61,624 nt of DNA from Calditrichota bacterium (GTDB lineage: Bacteria; Calditrichota; Calditrichia; Calditrichales; J004): NCBI GenBank assembly GCA_024277115.1, contig JAJRVW010000092.1, positions 1-61,624 of the forward strand, read 5' to 3'. The position numbers were made by a program, and so were the translations under genes. This document shows, in pieces, positions 35,215-43,408 of this stretch. The notes under the pieces are model-generated. The model saw only the letters and a list, made by a program, of their open reading frames with translations. It did not search any database and was not told the DNA's origin. Positions within the stretch are counted from its first letter, which is position 1. Each line of letters starts with the position of its first letter.

Positions 35215-36516
35215 ATGAACAATACCTTATTCTTAAAAAATGGCCACCTGGCTGATGGTTCCAAACAAAATATCCTTATCGAAGATGATCGCATTATTTA
35301 TATTGGCGATAAATCTTTTACGATGGGGCAGGTAATTGATTGCAGCGGCAAAACAATCATTCCCGGCATTATTGATGTACACACACATATCCGCGATATG
35401 GGGCTTGCCTATAAAGAAGATTGGTTCAGCGCTTCAAGGGCTGCTGCGAGCGGTGGTATCACCACAATCTTTGACATGCCCAATACCAAACCGGCCACTT
35501 TTGACACAGCAAGTTTAGAGGAAAAGAGAGAAGCTGCGAAAAATTCAATTGTAAATTATGGTTATAATTTTGGCGTAACAGAAAATAATTCCGGGGAAAT
35601 ATTAAAAGCCACGCCAATCGCATCTTTAAAAATGTTTATGGCCGAATCCAGTTCCGGGTATGTGGTGGAAGATGAAAATGTTGTCCGCCGGGTTTTTGAC
35701 CTGGCAAAAAAAATCGATAAACCGGTGATGGTCCATGCCGAACTGCAAAGCTGTGTAGAATCGTATGAAAAAAGGTATGCCGCCACGATTCAGAACCATA
35801 ATAAAATCCGTAATCCGGAGTGTGCCATTAAAGCAACAGAATTATTGATCCGGCTGGCAAAAGAAAGCAGGACAAAACTTTACCTGGCGCATATCTCGCT
35901 AAAAGAAGAAATAGAGATGATCCGTGCTGCTAAAAAAGAAGGTTATTCTAATATTTTTTGCGAGGCTACGCCACATCATCTTTTTTTAGATGAATCCATT
36001 TTAAGTGTGGCCGGAAATTATGGAAAGGTAAATCCGCCAATCCGTACGATTGCAGACACAAAAGCCATAAAACAGGCAATAATGGATGGCACTGTAGATA
36101 CGATCGGCACCGACCACGCGCCTCATGGCCTGGAAGAGAAGAACAAGAACTATCACGTAGCCCCGTCGGGCTTTCCGGGATTGGAAACGAGTTTGGGGCT
36201 TATGATGCAGTTGGTTCACTCGGGTAAAATATCGATGCAAAAATTAACAGAGCTGATGTCTGTGAACCCGGCATCTATTTTTAAAATTAAGGACCGTGGT
36301 GCGTTAAAACCTGGCGCTTATGCCGATATTTGCATCGTTGAGCCAAACTTAAAGTGGACTGTTAAGGCGGGTAAATTTTACTCGAAAGCAAAATATTCAC
36401 CATACGAAGGCATGGCATTAAAAGGTAGGGCAATAACAACAATTATTAACGGTAATATTGTGTGGCATCAAAATAATATCAACGAAATTAAGGGACGGGA
36501 AATTGAATTCGCTTAA
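35215..36516 (+). CDS. pyrC: Dihydroorotase
   Basis: This 433-residue enzyme closes carbamoyl-aspartate to dihydroorotate, the third step of pyrimidine synthesis. It is the amidohydrolase class I form: GIIDVHTHIRDMG (HxH metal motif), TTIFDMPNTKP, PVMVHAEL and LAHIS (metal His), CEATPHHLFL, and TIGTDHAPHGLEEK with the catalytic Asp. The C-terminal KPGAYADICIVEPN is typical of the family. It is the first gene of the pyr operon and overlaps the pyrE-pyrF fusion by 14 nt. No Shine-Dalgarno sequence is visible, probably because of the hairpin directly upstream. Confidence 0.94.
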   Translation: MNNTLFLKNGHLADGSKQNILIEDDRIIYIGDKSFTMGQVIDCSGKTIIPGIIDVHTHIRDMGLAYKEDWFSASRAAASGGITTIFDMPNTKPATFDTASLEEKREAAKNSIVNYGYNFGVTENNSGEILKATPIASLKMFMAESSSGYVVEDENVVRRVFDLAKKIDKPVMVHAELQSCVESYEKRYAATIQNHNKIRNPECAIKATELLIRLAKESRTKLYLAHISLKEEIEMIRAAKKEGYSNIFCEATPHHLFLDESILSVAGNYGKVNPPIRTIADTKAIKQAIMDGTVDTIGTDHAPHGLEEKNKNYHVAPSGFPGLETSLGLMMQLVHSGKISMQKLTELMSVNPASIFKIKDRGALKPGAYADICIVEPNLKWTVKAGKFYSKAKYSPYEGMALKGRAITTIINGNIVWHQNNINEIKGREIEFA

Positions 36517-37912
36517 AAGAAAATTAACATTGGCCCTGCATGAAATCGGGGCGATAAAATTTGGTTCGTTTAAACTGAAATCGGGGCTGACCTCACCTTT
36601 TTACATCGATTTACGGCTCATCGTTTCTTATCCTAAAATAACTGATCTTATTGTTCGTCTTTTGCAGGATACAGTTGAAGATTTAAATTTTGAACTGATC
36701 ACCGGCATCCCATATACAGCTTTACCGGTTGCCTCTGTACTCTCAACTAAATTAAATACGCCGCTTATTTATCAACGCAAAGAGCCCAAGGCTTATGGAA
36801 CGAGGCAACGCATTGAAGGTGTATATAAAAAGGGGGATACCTGTCTGGTCGTTGATGATGTGATGACAACCGGCGAAAGTAAAATCGAAATTGCCGAGGC
36901 TTTGATGAACGCTGGAATAATTGTTAAAGATTTTGTGATTATTGTGGACAGGAGCTTTGAGGGAAGCGCGTTTTTGGGCAGGCACAACTTTAAGCTGCAT
37001 GCCATTTTATCAATAAAAGAGATTATTGAAACCCTCTTTGAAGAATCCTTTTTAACAGCACAGCAAAAAAATGCCGTCGAAATATTTATGCAAACGGACC
37101 ACCGTGATGTTTCCGGCAGGAGCCTCGATTCAATTTCGGATGTATGCTCCAATGACCTTACCAATAAATTAATCCATAAAATGATCGAGAAAAAATCCAA
37201 TCTGATTGTCTCGCTTGATGCCGATAATCAGCACGATTTTTTTGATATTCTTGAAAAAGTTGCGGATGAAATTGTGATGGTGAAAACCCATGTGGACATC
37301 ATCAAAGATTTTGATGCCGCTTTTGTTAAGCGTTTAAAGGAGCTTGCTTCGCGAAAAAACTTTTTAATCTTCGAAGACCGTAAATTTGCCGATATTGGCA
37401 GTACGGTGCGTAAACAGTTTTTATCAGGTATATACAAAATAGCCGATTGGGCTGATTTTGTAACCGTCCATTCTGTTGCGGGGGAAGGGATTTTAAAAGG
37501 CCTGTTTGATGGAACCGATGTAAATTGCAGTGCTTTTCTTTTGGCTGCCATGTCTGCCAAAGGCAACCTTATAAGTGATACCTACACACGGACAACCATC
37601 GCCATGGGAGCAGAAAACAGCAAATTTGTTTCCGGGTATATTGGCTTTGCCAAAAACGAGGAAGATTTAAGAAAATTAAAAACCAAACTTCCACAAGATA
37701 TGCTGCTGCTCATGCCGGGCGTAAACCTGGATGTAAAAGGGGATAATCTTGGCCAACAATATGTAAGCGTAAAACAGGCCATTGCCGGTGGCGCGGATGC
37801 GATTATTGTCGGACGGGGCATAATTGCAAGCGATGATCCCCAAAAAGAGGCGGCACGTTACAGAAAAGAAGCCTGGGATGCCATGGAAAAATATGGCCGG
37901 ATTGTGGAATAA
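36503..37912 (+). CDS. Bifunctional orotate phosphoribosyltransferase / OMP decarboxylase
   Basis: This protein of about 469 residues makes UMP from orotate in two steps, with the same domain order as eukaryotic UMP synthase. Residues 1-200 are PyrE: KSGLTSPFYIDLR, LITGIPYTALP, and the PRPP-binding VVDDVMTTGES. Residues 225-469 are PyrF of the eukaryote-like type: SLDADN, VKTHVDII with the catalytic Lys, FEDRKFADIGSTV with the Asp-Lys-Asp set, MPGVNL, GDNLGQQY and VGRGII. I use TTG 36503, which has AGGGACGGGA upstream and begins at the domain; the frame is open back to 36458. Most bacteria have separate pyrE and pyrF genes. Confidence 0.94.
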   Translation: MNSLKRKLTLALHEIGAIKFGSFKLKSGLTSPFYIDLRLIVSYPKITDLIVRLLQDTVEDLNFELITGIPYTALPVASVLSTKLNTPLIYQRKEPKAYGTRQRIEGVYKKGDTCLVVDDVMTTGESKIEIAEALMNAGIIVKDFVIIVDRSFEGSAFLGRHNFKLHAILSIKEIIETLFEESFLTAQQKNAVEIFMQTDHRDVSGRSLDSISDVCSNDLTNKLIHKMIEKKSNLIVSLDADNQHDFFDILEKVADEIVMVKTHVDIIKDFDAAFVKRLKELASRKNFLIFEDRKFADIGSTVRKQFLSGIYKIADWADFVTVHSVAGEGILKGLFDGTDVNCSAFLLAAMSAKGNLISDTYTRTTIAMGAENSKFVSGYIGFAKNEEDLRKLKTKLPQDMLLLMPGVNLDVKGDNLGQQYVSVKQAIAGGADAIIVGRGIIASDDPQKEAARYRKEAWDAMEKYGRIVE

Positions 37913-37930
37913 ATCGACTGTGTCGATTTA
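37910..37930. promoter_or_regulatory. Perfect palindrome at the end of the pyrE-pyrF fusion
   Basis: TAAATCGAC (37910-37918) and GTCGATTTA (37922-37930) form a perfect 9-bp inverted repeat around TGT, and the left arm contains the stop codon. No T run follows, so it looks more like a protein-binding site or RNA processing/stability hairpin than a terminator. It lies about 155 bp before pyrB. Confidence 0.45.
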
Positions 37931-37979
37931 AAAACTAAAACAACAAAAGGTTAAGCCTGAGATAAATTATTAAAGATCA

Positions 37980-38018
37980 AAACGATTATGATAAAGATTA
38001 TGATCACGATCAAGAGCC
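37980..38018. repeat. Low-complexity GATTATGAT-like tract before pyrB
   Basis: This stretch consists of imperfect short copies of ATTATGAT and GATCA-type words (GATTATGATAAAGATTATGA, then TCACGATCAAGAG). It is the kind of degenerate tandem filler seen between genes in many environmental genomes. I see no function. Confidence 0.3.
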
Positions 38019-38084
38019 TTTCCGGAACAAGTTTTAATAAATTTATGCTTTTGACCGCTACCGTTTTATAAGTTGGAGAATAAA

Positions 38085-38987
38085 ATGAAAAGTTTAATAT
38101 CCATGCGTGATTTGGATAAAAAACATATTTTGGCCCTGATCGAAAAAGCAGGGAAAATAGAGAAAAAAGAAATCTGGCCAGACATGAAAGGCCGGGTGAT
38201 GGCCTCATTGTTCTTTGAGCCCTCGACGCGGACACAGCTTTCATTCGACTCGGCCATGAAACGGCTGGGCGGAGAAGTGATCCTTATGTCCGGCACAAAA
38301 GGCACATCGGTAGAGAAGGGTGAAACACTTTCCGATACAGTAAAAGTAGTCAACCAATATTCAGATATAATTGTTGTACGCCACCCGAACGAAGGCGCGG
38401 CCCGCTATATTTCTGAACAGGTTGATGTACCTGTTGTAAACGCCGGGGATGGCTCCAATCAGCACCCTACACAGTCCATGCTCGATTTATACTCCATCAG
38501 CAAAACACAGGGAACGTTAAATAATCTAACAATTGCCCTTGTTGGCGATCTTAAATATGGGCGTACCGTTCATTAACTGGTTTATGCGCTTTCCGGTTTT
38601 GCACCAAAGTTTTATTTTATCTCCCCGGAAATACTGGCCATGCCGGATTATATCACCGAAGACCTTAAAAATATGAATATAGAATTTGAAATTCTTGATA
38701 AGGTGGAAGATGTTGTTGATACATTGGACATAATGTATGTGACCCGTATCCAACGCGAACGGTTTGCCGATCCACAGGAATATGAACGTGTAAAAAATAC
38801 CTACATTATCCGTGCGGCACAATTGCAAAACGCCAAAGAAAACTTTAAAGTTTTACATCCCCTGCCACGGGTAAACGAAATCCATACCGATGTGGACGAT
38901 TTGAATGCCGCCTATTATTTTCAGCAAGCCGGCAATGGTGTTTTTATGCGCCAGGCGATTCTTTCAACTTTATTAGGAGTAGAATAG
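38085..38987 (+). CDS. pyrB: Aspartate carbamoyltransferase catalytic subunit, interrupted by an in-frame TAA
   Basis: PyrB joins carbamoyl phosphate and aspartate in the second pyrimidine step. The frame begins at ATG 38085 with GGAG upstream and has FFEPSTRTQLSF (carbamoyl-phosphate site), VVRHPNEGAA, and NAGDGSNQHPTQ. At codon 164 (38574-38576) there is a TAA where the family has Ser in GDLKYGRTVHS. The same frame continues with LVYALSGFAPKFYF and goes on to VLHPLPRVNEI and the normal C-terminus, 300 residues in all. Nothing else is missing. One base change (TCA to TAA) explains the break. The downstream part alone (from 38640) would not be an enzyme. A sequence error or a very recent mutation is likeliest. 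Confidence 0.92.
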
Positions 38988-39434
38988 ATGAAACATTTAA
39001 AAGTTGACCCGATAAAGGAAGGGACGGTAATTGACCACATTCCTGCCAACAAAGCCCTGCAAGTTATGTCAATCATTAAACCGGAAAAAGATGATGTGGT
39101 GACTGTTGGGATAAATTTTCATAGTAAAAAATTTGGGCGCAAAGATATTGTTAAAATTGAGGGTAGGGAGCTGACTACATCCGAGGTGAATAGTATTGCC
39201 CTGGTTGCACCCAATGCCAATGTAATTATTATCCGTGATTATGATGTAGTTAATAAAAGGTTAGTGCAAATCCCCGATGCAATAATTGATTCGGCCGTGT
39301 GTGGTAACCCAAAATGTATCACCAATGCAGAGGAAATGACTACACGGTTCAAGACAGTCTCCCGCCAGCCGGTACGCCTGCGCTGTGAATATTGCGAGCG
39401 TATTTTCCATATTGATGAGCTAAGAGTGGAATAA
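38988..39434 (+). CDS. pyrI: Aspartate carbamoyltransferase regulatory subunit
   Basis: This 148-residue protein is PyrI, which binds CTP/ATP and makes PyrB allosteric. The N-terminal nucleotide-binding domain reads TVIDHIPANKALQVM and VGINFHSKKFGRKDIVKIEGREL. The C-terminal zinc domain has CGNPKCITNAEE and LRCEYCERIF, supplying all four Cys ligands. ATG follows the pyrB stop directly (TAGATG), so the two are coupled. Its intactness argues that the holoenzyme is in use despite the stop in pyrB. Confidence 0.96.
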   Translation: MKHLKVDPIKEGTVIDHIPANKALQVMSIIKPEKDDVVTVGINFHSKKFGRKDIVKIEGRELTTSEVNSIALVAPNANVIIIRDYDVVNKRLVQIPDAIIDSAVCGNPKCITNAEEMTTRFKTVSRQPVRLRCEYCERIFHIDELRVE

Positions 39435-39474
39435 TGGTTTAAGTATAAACTTGAAACCTTGAGAAAGATAGGTT

Positions 39475-40164
39475 TTACAGCGCCAGTTTTGCCATACCCG
39501 CAATGGCAGCCGTCTCGGCCCTTAAGCGGTAATTACCAAGCGAAACATCCTTAAAACTGTTTTCCTTCATCAAAGCAATTTCCTTTGCGCTAAAGCCACC
39601 TTCCGGGCCTACACAAAATAAAAGGCCTTCTCTTTCATCGATTTTTAACTCAGTCAATTTAGGGCTTTGGGGATCAATCGCAGCAATTTTAAGAGGAATG
39701 TTTTCTGTAGCTTGTATGAATTTTTCAAAAGATTTAAATAAATAAACCTGGGGCAAGTAGAAGCGGTTACTTTGCTTTATGGCCTGGCGCAAAATTTTCT
39801 CAAAGCGTTCTTTATTATCGCTAAAATAATTGGCATGTTCGCTACGAAACAGGTAAAAAGCATCAACGCCCAGTTCTGTCCCTTTTTCCAAAACAAACTC
39901 CAGGCGGTTAGGCCGGATGAAAGCTATGCCCAGGGATAGGATTTGCGGTTCTTTTTCAATATGTTGATGGTCGTTTATACTTATGCTGAGCCTGGGTTTG
40001 ATCTCTTCAATAACTCCGGAAAAATGATTGCCCAGGCCATCGGTAATGTCAACTTTGTCACCGATCTTTTTACGCAGGGTTTTGGTTACATGTTTAGCCT
40101 CGAAAGGGTCGAGGATAATTTTATCATCAGAGATAGTATCGGGATGAGTGTAGAATAATTCCAT
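39475..40164 (-). CDS. rsmE: 16S rRNA m3U1498 methyltransferase
   Basis: RsmE methylates N3 of U1498 in 16S rRNA using SAM. The 229-residue SPOUT-class protein has the N-terminal PUA-like domain (FEAKHVTKTLRKKIGDKVDITDG) and the knotted SAM site: GVDAFYLFRSEHAN, RQAIKQSNRFYLP, LLFCVGPEGGFSAKEI and LGNYRLRAETAAIAG. I use ATG 40164 (start MELFYTHPD), where the domain begins; the frame stays open for 19 further codons upstream. It converges on pyrI with 40 bp between and is divergent from kdsA. Confidence 0.94.
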   Translation of the reverse strand: MELFYTHPDTISDDKIILDPFEAKHVTKTLRKKIGDKVDITDGLGNHFSGVIEEIKPRLSISINDHQHIEKEPQILSLGIAFIRPNRLEFVLEKGTELGVDAFYLFRSEHANYFSDNKERFEKILRQAIKQSNRFYLPQVYLFKSFEKFIQATENIPLKIAAIDPQSPKLTELKIDEREGLLFCVGPEGGFSAKEIALMKENSFKDVSLGNYRLRAETAAIAGMAKLAL

Positions 40165-40346
40165 GTAGCGAATTTGGTGAAAAATGGGTTTTATTGCAAG
40201 AAGGTAAAACCGGGTAGGCAATAATCTTATAAGAAATGATACACAAGTATCTTATAAATATCGTTTCATTGCAGCGCAAAGCGAAAAAGCGTATATTTAA
40301 ACCCTCAATTTTAAAAGAAATAATTCCACAAAAATATCAGGATAAA

Positions 40347-41198
40347 ATGAAAATTATTGAAATTGGCGATATAAAAATTGGCGAAGGAAACCCCTTAATA
40401 CTCATCGCCGGGCCATGTGTAATCGAAACGGAAGATGTGGTGATGCGCACTGCCGAAATCCTAAAGAAAATTACTGATAAATTAAATATCCCCTTTGTGT
40501 TTAAATCATCTTATCTCAAGGACAACCGTTCTTCCGCTTCCTCTTTCCAAGGGCCGGGCCTGGAGAAGGGCTTAAAAATTCTGCAAAAAGTAAAAGATAC
40601 TTTTGATGTGCCGTTGCTATCGGATATTCATAGCTCCCATGATGCCGATGCCTGTGCCGAGGTTTTGGATATTGTGCAGATTCCCGCTTTTCTTTCCATG
40701 CAACCCAGTTTATTACAGGCCGTGGCTAAATCCGGTGCCGTGGTTAATATCAAAAAAGGGCAGTTTTTGGCCGGCGGCGATTTATCCGCATCCATCAACA
40801 AGATTAAGGATGCCGGCAGCGAGCGTATTTTACTGACCGAACGGGGCAGTATGTTTGGATATGGTAATTTGGTCGTGGATATGCGCAGTTTAAAAGTTAT
40901 GCGTGATTTGGGCTATCCTGTAATCATGGATTCGACACACGCTTTAAAAAAATATGGCGTACGCAATACGGATAAAAGCACCTGGGCCAAGGAATTTATT
41001 TTTGGCCTTTCCCGGGCTGCCGTTGCCATGGGCGTGGATGGCTTTTTTATTGAAACACACCCGGATTGTAATTCGGCTTTATGCGATGCTGACAGCATGT
41101 TGCCACTGGACAGGCTGGAAGAATTGATGCGCCAGCTAAAGGCAATTGATGAAATGGTAAAGCCGGATTTGAAAAATGATGGCGAAGGCTTATACTGA
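40347..41198 (+). CDS. kdsA: 3-deoxy-8-phosphooctulonate (KDO-8-P) synthase
   Basis: KdsA condenses arabinose-5-phosphate with phosphoenolpyruvate to KDO-8-P, the sugar joining lipid A to the LPS core. The 283-residue protein has LIAGPCVIE, FKSSYLKDNRSS (KANRSS-like PEP loop), LLSDIHS, IPAFLSMQPSLLQA, NIKKGQFLAG and GFFIETHPDC. I start at ATG 40347 with CAGGA upstream; the 37 codons in front are not conserved. It is the first gene of the KDO/LPS-transport operon. Confidence 0.95.
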   Translation: MKIIEIGDIKIGEGNPLILIAGPCVIETEDVVMRTAEILKKITDKLNIPFVFKSSYLKDNRSSASSFQGPGLEKGLKILQKVKDTFDVPLLSDIHSSHDADACAEVLDIVQIPAFLSMQPSLLQAVAKSGAVVNIKKGQFLAGGDLSASINKIKDAGSERILLTERGSMFGYGNLVVDMRSLKVMRDLGYPVIMDSTHALKKYGVRNTDKSTWAKEFIFGLSRAAVAMGVDGFFIETHPDCNSALCDADSMLPLDRLEELMRQLKAIDEMVKPDLKNDGEGLY

Positions 41199-41208
41199 AA
41201 CGTACTTA

Positions 41209-41730
41209 ATGCAAATGGAAAATTACCTTAAAAAAATTAAAATAATCCTGATGGATGTTGATGGCGTGCTGACAGATGGGAAGATCATCTTCACTTCTGC
41301 CGGAAATGAGATTAAAGAATTTAATATCCAGGATGGGATGGCCATAACCCTGGCGCGTATGGCAGGATTAAAAACAGGGATCATCACCGGGCGCGAATCA
41401 AAAATGGTGCAACGCCGCGCAGAGGAGCTGAAATATGATGTGATCTCGCAAGGGAGTTTTAAAAAGCTGCCGCGCTATGAAGAAATAAAGAAACAATTTT
41501 CTGTTACAAACGAAGAAGTGTGTTACATCGGTGACGACCTGCCGGACATGCCAGTATTGAAAAATGTAGGTTTTGCCGTGGCTGTGGCCAATGCGCGGGA
41601 CGAACTTAAGGCCATTGCCGATTATACCACCGAGGCGTGTGGTGGTGACGGCGCTGTGCGGGAAGTCGTTGAAAAAATCCTAAAAGCACAGGGCAAGTTT
41701 AAAAAACTGATTGAAGAAATTGAGAAATAA
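41209..41730 (+). CDS. kdsC: KDO-8-phosphate phosphatase
   Basis: KdsC removes phosphate from KDO-8-P. This HAD-superfamily enzyme of about 173 residues has ILMDVDGVLTDGK (nucleophile Asp), GIITGRESKMVQRRAEEL (motif II) and CYIGDDLPDMPVLK (motif III/IV). It lacks a large cap, as expected for a tetrameric KdsC. The start is uncertain: ATG 41209, 41215 and 41176/41179 are in frame, the last two inside kdsA. It is tightly packed with kdsA and the next gene. Confidence 0.93.
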   Translation: MQMENYLKKIKIILMDVDGVLTDGKIIFTSAGNEIKEFNIQDGMAITLARMAGLKTGIITGRESKMVQRRAEELKYDVISQGSFKKLPRYEEIKKQFSVTNEEVCYIGDDLPDMPVLKNVGFAVAVANARDELKAIADYTTEACGGDGAVREVVEKILKAQGKFKKLIEEIEK

Positions 41731-42645
41731 ATGATATTAAGCCAACCCAAGAGTGTTATTCTGAACGAAACGCAGAGCAGTGAAGAATCCTTTTGTTTAA
41801 AAAGTATTCAATACAAAAAGATTATTTTCCTTTTAATGATGTTTTCACTAAGTCAGCCTCTTTTTTCCCAGGTCAATGTTGCTGTCTCAAAATTTTCCAA
41901 CGAATCCGATGCCTTGTACCTTGATGCATGGGAACGCAGCGTGCCCGCTTTATTACGTTCCTATCTTTCGGATGCGGACGATGTAGTTGTTTTAGACAGG
42001 GACCGCCTGGACAAAGTTTTGGAAGAACAAGCGCTCAGTTTGTCCGGTTTGGTGGATTCATCTCAGGTGCAGTCGATTGGCAAAATTCTTGGCGCTGAGT
42101 TTATATTGGCCGGTAAGATTGACCGACAAGGGCGGGAGATTGTCATCAGCGCTGACTTGATCCGGGTTAAAACCGGGCAAATTCAAACCGAAATTGTGCG
42201 TTCTGTTAACCGGGATTATAAAGAAGCAATGGTGGGCATGCTGGCCAATAATATTTTATATAGACTGACCGGGCAAGGCGAGTATCAAAAAAACAAAATG
42301 TTTAAATCAAACTCTATCTGGTACTGGACTGGCGCCACTTTGTTATTGAGCGGGGCAACAATTGCCACAAACGCATATCAAAAAGAAAACCTTGATAAAT
42401 ATAGGTCTGCTACAGAATTAAAAGATTTTGATACCTATTATAACCGGGCCAACGATTCAAAAAATCTTGTAAATGTACTGGCAATTTTGGCCGGTAGCGC
42501 GGCTATTGGTACCTTTGTGGACTGGTTAAGTGGTGATGATGAAAACGAAATAAAAAGTGGCCATGCAGTTCAAGCATTAATTAAAAGTAACTTTTACCTA
42601 TCGGATAAAAATGAAATCCAATTGGGCTTTTCTATACATTTTTAG
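41731..42645 (+). CDS. CsgG/FlgO-like outer-membrane protein
   Basis: This 304-residue protein has a CsgG/LpoB-like domain: NVAVSKFSNESDAL, then LDRDRLDKVLEEQALSLSGLVDSSQ, ILGAEFILAGKIDRQGREIVISADLIRVKTGQI. A signal sequence is present but preceded by about 28 residues (ATG 41731) encoded by a stretch that looks like the common ATTCTGAACGAAG...GAAGAATCC intergenic repeat. The true start may be ATG 41836 or a non-standard codon nearby. Two hydrophobic helices follow at about 190-210 and 250-265. It sits inside the LPS operon with kdsC directly before it and overlaps the next gene by 35 nt. Confidence 0.8.
   Translation: MILSQPKSVILNETQSSEESFCLKSIQYKKIIFLLMMFSLSQPLFSQVNVAVSKFSNESDALYLDAWERSVPALLRSYLSDADDVVVLDRDRLDKVLEEQALSLSGLVDSSQVQSIGKILGAEFILAGKIDRQGREIVISADLIRVKTGQIQTEIVRSVNRDYKEAMVGMLANNILYRLTGQGEYQKNKMFKSNSIWYWTGATLLLSGATIATNAYQKENLDKYRSATELKDFDTYYNRANDSKNLVNVLAILAGSAAIGTFVDWLSGDDENEIKSGHAVQALIKSNFYLSDKNEIQLGFSIHF
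41752..41792. repeat. Common intergenic-type repeat inside a coding N-terminus
   Basis: The stretch from GTTATTCTGAACGAAACG to GTGAAGAATCC has imperfect dyad symmetry (ATTCT with AGAAT) and strongly resembles the TCATTCTGAACGAAGTGAAGAATC-type repeats found between genes of many bacteria. Here it lies just after the kdsC stop and within the first codons of the next gene. Recognition is from memory of the consensus, not a search. Confidence 0.5.
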
Positions 42646-43408
42646 CGCGTTGCTGATTTTTTCTTTGGCGTGTTCGGAGATTGAACGGGATAATATTCTT
42701 GATCCTAAAAACAATTCCAGTACAAGGGAAAGTGTTGTTGTGCTTGAAGCGTTTATAAACACAAGTGACAGCGTGCCATCAAATTTTAGCTATAATTTTG
42801 ATGCCCTTGAAGCGATTGATTCTTTAAAAGAGATTTATGGCAAGCGGCTAATTGTCTGTGAATTTCATTGGGACACAAGCAATCCTAAATATACCGATCC
42901 ACTCAGTATGCCGTTAAATAAGGGTGAAGAGGCCTATTTAAAATATACAAGCGGCTATGATGCAAACCGCTCCTTTGGTGTGCCGGATTTATTTGTAAAC
43001 GGTGCGGCAAACCGTGTGCAAGGCGCATCGGGCGCATCGAATGTTATTAAAAGAGTGCAAACCTTTGCGCGCGACATTATTATTGTTGATAGCCCATATA
43101 CGATAGAAACCGATTTTACTATCGATGGAAATATGATTGAAGGGAAGTACCGGGTTGCCCGGCTTGGGGATAAAAAATCGGATAAAATGTTGATGCGTAT
43201 TTTAATAACCGAGGACAATGCACAAAAAGGTAAAAATACAGTCAGCCAAGTGTCCTTGCCCGAGGCGATCGATAATATCGGGGCGGGAAATTTTATAGAG
43301 AATGATTTCTCAATTATGTATGAGCCGCAAAAATCTAAAAAAATTATATTTATTTTAATGGATGAAGATGGTTTTGAAGTGTTGTCTGCCATCGAAAAAG
43401 AATTATGA
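42611..43408 (+). CDS. Omp28-like lipoprotein with thioredoxin-like fold
   Basis: This 265-residue lipoprotein (lipobox IFSLAC near residue 21) resembles Omp28-related outer-membrane proteins of Bacteroidetes. A thioredoxin-like region spans about 40-150, with VVVLEAFINTSD where the family usually has a CxxC motif, and GVPDLFVNG like the cis-Pro-bearing strand. The redox cysteines are missing, so it is probably not an oxidoreductase. The C-terminal half is beta-rich. It overlaps the CsgG-like gene by 35 nt and the next lipoprotein gene by 4 nt (ATGA). Confidence 0.68.
   Translation: MKSNWAFLYIFSALLIFSLACSEIERDNILDPKNNSSTRESVVVLEAFINTSDSVPSNFSYNFDALEAIDSLKEIYGKRLIVCEFHWDTSNPKYTDPLSMPLNKGEEAYLKYTSGYDANRSFGVPDLFVNGAANRVQGASGASNVIKRVQTFARDIIIVDSPYTIETDFTIDGNMIEGKYRVARLGDKKSDKMLMRILITEDNAQKGKNTVSQVSLPEAIDNIGAGNFIENDFSIMYEPQKSKKIIFILMDEDGFEVLSAIEKEL

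Noticed and set aside
15323-38576. TAA reassigned to a sense codon in this organism
   Set aside because: The two internal TAA codons replace different residues (Glu and Ser), and TAA ends most genes in the window at their normal lengths.
38640-38987. A separate small gene starting with MPDYITED
   Set aside because: It continues PyrB in the same frame and contains the HPLPR motif; it is the second half of the interrupted pyrB.
39943-40158. Small gene opposite rsmE
   Set aside because: It lies wholly within the rsmE coding sequence on the other strand and has no ribosome-binding site or family match.
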